From a virus, in the IMG/VR virus record IMGVR_UViG_3300047457_000898, positions 1 through 22,892 of that record: a stretch of 22,892 nt of DNA, one strand, 5' to 3'. Shown piece by piece: positions 20,665-22,892 of this stretch. Under the pieces are notes generated by a model. The model searched no databases. It was not told the origin of the DNA and saw only the letters and a list, made by a program, of their open reading frames with translations. The translations under genes and the position numbers were made by a program. Within the stretch, counting starts at the first letter, position 1, and every line of letters starts with the position of its first letter.

Positions 20665-21885
20665 TTAAACAGCAAGTGCCGCTTTTGCAACGTCGAATTG
20701 ACCTTTGATTAAACAACCAGTGTCGTTCGCTGAAGCAAACTGAACAACGCGTTTTTCAAGAAGCATTGTTTTCTTGTTGTTAATAAAGTCATTTCCGTCA
20801 AGACCGATTTGAATACCTAATTCTTCGCGAATAAGTACGTTCAAAACTGAAAGGTCACCACCAATAAAGTCTTCACCAGTAACGGCTGTCGTTGGAATTA
20901 CTCGCATTCCTGAAACTTCCAAACCGTTTGCTGTTGCGAAAACTGGCAAAACGTACTGACCAACTGAATCTTTTGTCAATCTCATTCGTGCAACCACAGC
21001 TGGATTCACGAAGATAGCTGTCGGCATTCCGAAAGCAAGTTCACACTGAAGCGCAACTGATTCAACAACGTCATAATCTGAAGGTGAAACGATTGTTCCA
21101 GCCAAAGCACCAGCCGCCCAAGGTGTTGCAAGATTGAACGCTCCGTTCAAGTTGTCACCAAGGTTGTCACCGTTGAAGAAATTATCTTCAAGAACGATAT
21201 CCAAACGCTTCATTAAGTTGTTTTGAATGTACGAAATCAACTGCGGCAAGTCAGACATCATTTCAGTCGTAACTTTTCCGTAAACAGCGATTTTTTTAAC
21301 GTTTGCCGTTCTTTCTTCGTAACGAACTGAAGCTTCAGGTTTTGTTGCACCTTCAGCCAACATGATTGGATTCCCTTCTTCGTCAAGTTCTTCGATCCAA
21401 AGAGCGCGGTTTCCTGAAGTTGATCCGACAGAAACATTTGCCAAATAACGCAATTCGCGTTTTCTTATTGGTGAAATGATTCCAGTGTTGTCAGTAATGG
21501 TCACTTGTGTTGGACCAGCGCCGATTGTATCGTCAACTGACATTGTGATTACAGCTTTAATTGCCGCGTCTTGTTTTCCGTCGATTGCTTTCTTAATGTC
21601 AGCTTCAGCCGCTTTCAAAGCGTTTGTCAAAGCCTGACCGATTGTTTTCGCGCCTTCAACTTTTGCTGGTGCTTCTTTCAATCCTTTCAATTCAACCGCT
21701 ACGTTATTCAATTCAGCTTTCAAAGCTTCAAGTTCACCTGAAGTTTCTTTTTTAGCGTCAGCAATAGCCGCTTCGATTTCAGCCTTACGAACATTCAGTT
21801 CGTGTGCCTTTTTTTCCGTAAGGTAAGCCGCTTGTTCAGTCATTGACATCGCGCTTACTTCTTCAATTGTTTTTTCTACAAACAT
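20665..21885 (-). CDS. Major capsid protein, HK97 fold
   Basis: I place the start at 21885 (MFVEKTIEEVSAMSM), 13 bases after the protease stop; a longer upstream frame to 22059 would lie inside the protease gene. The 406-aa protein has an N-terminal delta or scaffold region (about 20-105) of coiled coil that the protease likely removes. The capsid domain follows: GIISPIRKRELRYLANVSVG, then RYEERTANVKKIAVYGKVTT, a P-domain-like segment (LIREELGIQIGLDG) and KKTMLLEKRVVQFASANDTG near the end. These blocks are typical of HK97-like capsids in Bacteroidota phages. The major capsid role is supported by the upstream protease and the downstream terminator. Confidence 0.93.
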   Translation of the reverse strand: MFVEKTIEEVSAMSMTEQAAYLTEKKAHELNVRKAEIEAAIADAKKETSGELEALKAELNNVAVELKGLKEAPAKVEGAKTIGQALTNALKAAEADIKKAIDGKQDAAIKAVITMSVDDTIGAGPTQVTITDNTGIISPIRKRELRYLANVSVGSTSGNRALWIEELDEEGNPIMLAEGATKPEASVRYEERTANVKKIAVYGKVTTEMMSDLPQLISYIQNNLMKRLDIVLEDNFFNGDNLGDNLNGAFNLATPWAAGALAGTIVSPSDYDVVESVALQCELAFGMPTAIFVNPAVVARMRLTKDSVGQYVLPVFATANGLEVSGMRVIPTTAVTGEDFIGGDLSVLNVLIREELGIQIGLDGNDFINNKKTMLLEKRVVQFASANDTGCLIKGQFDVAKAALAV

Positions 21886-21898
21886 TTGATTTGTGTTT

Positions 21899-22741
21899 TT
21901 AGAGTAAATTAATAAATAAACTATTTGATTTGATTTGAGTGTCAATGATTGACGGCTCGGTTTTTTCAGTGTCATTGTCTGACGGCTGAATATTTTTTTC
22001 TTCAATAGAAAGAACTGGTGTCGCGTAATTTGAACCCATTGGAACGGCTGAACCTTCAATCAATTTCGCTTCAAGAACTGGATAAAAATATCCAACGGCT
22101 TCAGCGTCTTTTCGATTGACAACTTGGTCAATGTACTTATTCCAAATTTTGAATTCTTCAGGATAACGTTCGTCGTTTACGGCAAGTTCGACTTTCACGT
22201 AACGCATTCCAACAGAATGATTTTTCACGTACCCATTTTTATATTGTTCGAACATGAATTCATTACGTTCTTCAGGGATCTCAACGTCAAAAATCAACGC
22301 TTGTGTTTGTCCAGCGGCTTTGATTCCAACGCTTGACCAATCCAACAATTCAACCGAAGTTTTGATATTGTCTGAAATGATTCCTTCGAAACTCATGTCG
22401 TGTTCTTGGAGCAAATAAAGAAGTCGTTGTTCCTTCAGCGTTTTATTCCAAAGACCGTCAATGTGAACGTCAAAGTGTGAATCCATTATTCGCGTCGTGT
22501 TTAAAACAAGTCGCGCTTTCAATCGATTTGGTTCTTCAATTGGTTCTTCATTGTTCTTAAAAAATGGATCATCTGAACTTGAAAGAACAGCTTTTGAAGT
22601 TTCTGTTTTATCGATTGTCGGAATGAAATGAATCGCGTCTGTGTGCTTATTTGACATCTTTTTTGTTGCAATCAACATTTCTTTGTTGGCAACAATGTAC
22701 TCGATTTCTTCAGCTTTATTTTTGAATTGTGGCAATTTCAT
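21899..22741 (-). CDS. Prohead protease (HK97 family serine protease), 280 aa
   Basis: The protease matures the capsid by cutting scaffold and capsid N-termini. Visible features are the likely catalytic His114 in LLQEHDMSFEGII, Ser176 in KNHSVGMRY, and LIEGSAVPMGSNYATPVL (about 227-244), which resembles the conserved EGSAV-P block of family U35 proteases. The first 75 residues are lower in similarity and may be a pro-region or a linker. It overlaps the upstream 30-aa gene by ATGA, and the capsid gene follows 13 bases later, the usual protease-capsid order. A portal gene would be expected upstream, outside the window. Confidence 0.88.
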   Translation of the reverse strand: MKLPQFKNKAEEIEYIVANKEMLIATKKMSNKHTDAIHFIPTIDKTETSKAVLSSSDDPFFKNNEEPIEEPNRLKARLVLNTTRIMDSHFDVHIDGLWNKTLKEQRLLYLLQEHDMSFEGIISDNIKTSVELLDWSSVGIKAAGQTQALIFDVEIPEERNEFMFEQYKNGYVKNHSVGMRYVKVELAVNDERYPEEFKIWNKYIDQVVNRKDAEAVGYFYPVLEAKLIEGSAVPMGSNYATPVLSIEEKNIQPSDNDTEKTEPSIIDTQIKSNSLFINLL

Positions 22742-22830
22742 TTCTTTACTATTTCGTTATCGGTAACCTTTTTTTTCTTTACAGCTTTAATAGTTTCAAG
22801 CTGTTCAGGTGTCAATTTGGTCTTTGTCAT
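22738..22830 (-). CDS. Short 30-aa basic peptide gene
   Basis: A frame of 30 codons from the ATG at 22830 whose TGA overlaps the protease ATG (ATGA). The product is MTKTKLTPEQLETIKAVKKK and then a short polar end. A TACATTTG box lies about 17 bases upstream of the ATG. No family is recognised. The ATGA coupling and the promoter-like box support translation, but such a short gene could also be a leader peptide that feeds the protease start. Confidence 0.5.
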   Translation of the reverse strand: MTKTKLTPEQLETIKAVKKKKVTDNEIVKK

Positions 22831-22846
22831 AATCAAATTATTCTGA

Positions 22847-22854
22847 CAAATGTA
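22847..22854 (-). promoter_or_regulatory. Possible -7 box (TACATTTG) upstream of the head genes
   Basis: Minus-strand TACATTTG fits the Bacteroidota -7 consensus and would start a transcript roughly ten bases before the ATG at 22830. A second TAnnTTTG (TAAATTTG) lies further upstream at about 22862-22869. No TTG or TTTG stands at the proper -33 distance for either, so the assignment is weak. Nothing else is recognised in the last 62 bases of the window. Confidence 0.35.
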
Positions 22855-22892
22855 AGAATTTTCAAATTTATTGCTTAAAAAACTTAATTTTG

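Noticed and set aside
20665-22059. Longer capsid frame starting at 22059
   Set aside because: Its first 58 codons lie inside the protease gene and read as low-complexity Lys/Gln/Leu sequence; MFVEKTIEEV at 21885 starts just after the protease stop.
1-22892. CRISPR arrays, tRNAs, insertion sequences or integrase
   Set aside because: No regularly spaced direct repeats, cloverleaf-like segments with a CCA end, transposase motifs or tyrosine/serine recombinase motifs were recognised by eye.

Overview
The window looks like part of a tailed-phage (siphovirus-like) genome or prophage infecting a member of the Bacteroidota, probably a flavobacterium. Three things suggest this: the order of the virion genes, Bacteroidota-type -7 boxes (TAnnTTTG) in intergenic DNA with no clear Shine-Dalgarno sequences, and tail-fibre modules of a kind familiar from flavobacterial phages. 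Every gene I accept lies on the minus strand, so transcription runs from high to low coordinates. Genes are tightly packed, with many ATGA overlaps. No integrase, repressor, tRNA, CRISPR array or insertion sequence is visible. Terminase and portal genes would be expected beyond the right edge.

Right part (about 22.8 to 18.1 kb) is head and tail tube: a 30-aa peptide gene, prohead protease, HK97-fold major capsid protein, a strong hairpin terminator, a 66-aa protein, a head-tail connector, a probable tail-completion protein, the major tail protein with a C-terminal Ig-like domain, a 53-aa protein and a second hairpin terminator. The two terminators directly follow the two proteins needed in most copies, which suggests stoichiometry control.

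Middle (18.0 to 4.6 kb) is the tail: two small proteins, a 1197-aa TP901-type tape measure, a 568-aa distal tail or baseplate protein, a 756-aa structural protein, two small proteins, a 775-aa fibre with an internal duplication, a 194-aa adhesin-like protein, a 73-aa protein and a 390-aa cysteine-rich protein. A KTTTDG peptide repeat ends both the 756-aa protein and the 48-aa protein two genes downstream.

Lysis (4.6 to 3.66 kb) is a membrane-anchored coiled-coil protein, a holin-like protein and an M15-type peptidase endolysin, closed by a terminator at 3584-3616. The next 210 bases without a gene (3375-3583) hold a possible small RNA, a second terminator and a good Bacteroidota promoter at 3412-3441.

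Left part (3.4 to 0.2 kb) is an accessory or DNA-metabolism operon from that promoter: an AT-rich 86-aa protein, several small proteins, a DNA methyltransferase, a stand-alone DnaA domain IV-like DNA-binding protein and a VRR-NUC-type nuclease. It ends in a structured segment (128-223) where two hairpins carry perfectly complementary loops and the second is followed by a T-tract. This is either a small RNA or a regulated terminator ahead of a partial gene leaving the window. I regard this element, the DnaA-like protein and the shared KTTTDG tails as the most interesting observations.
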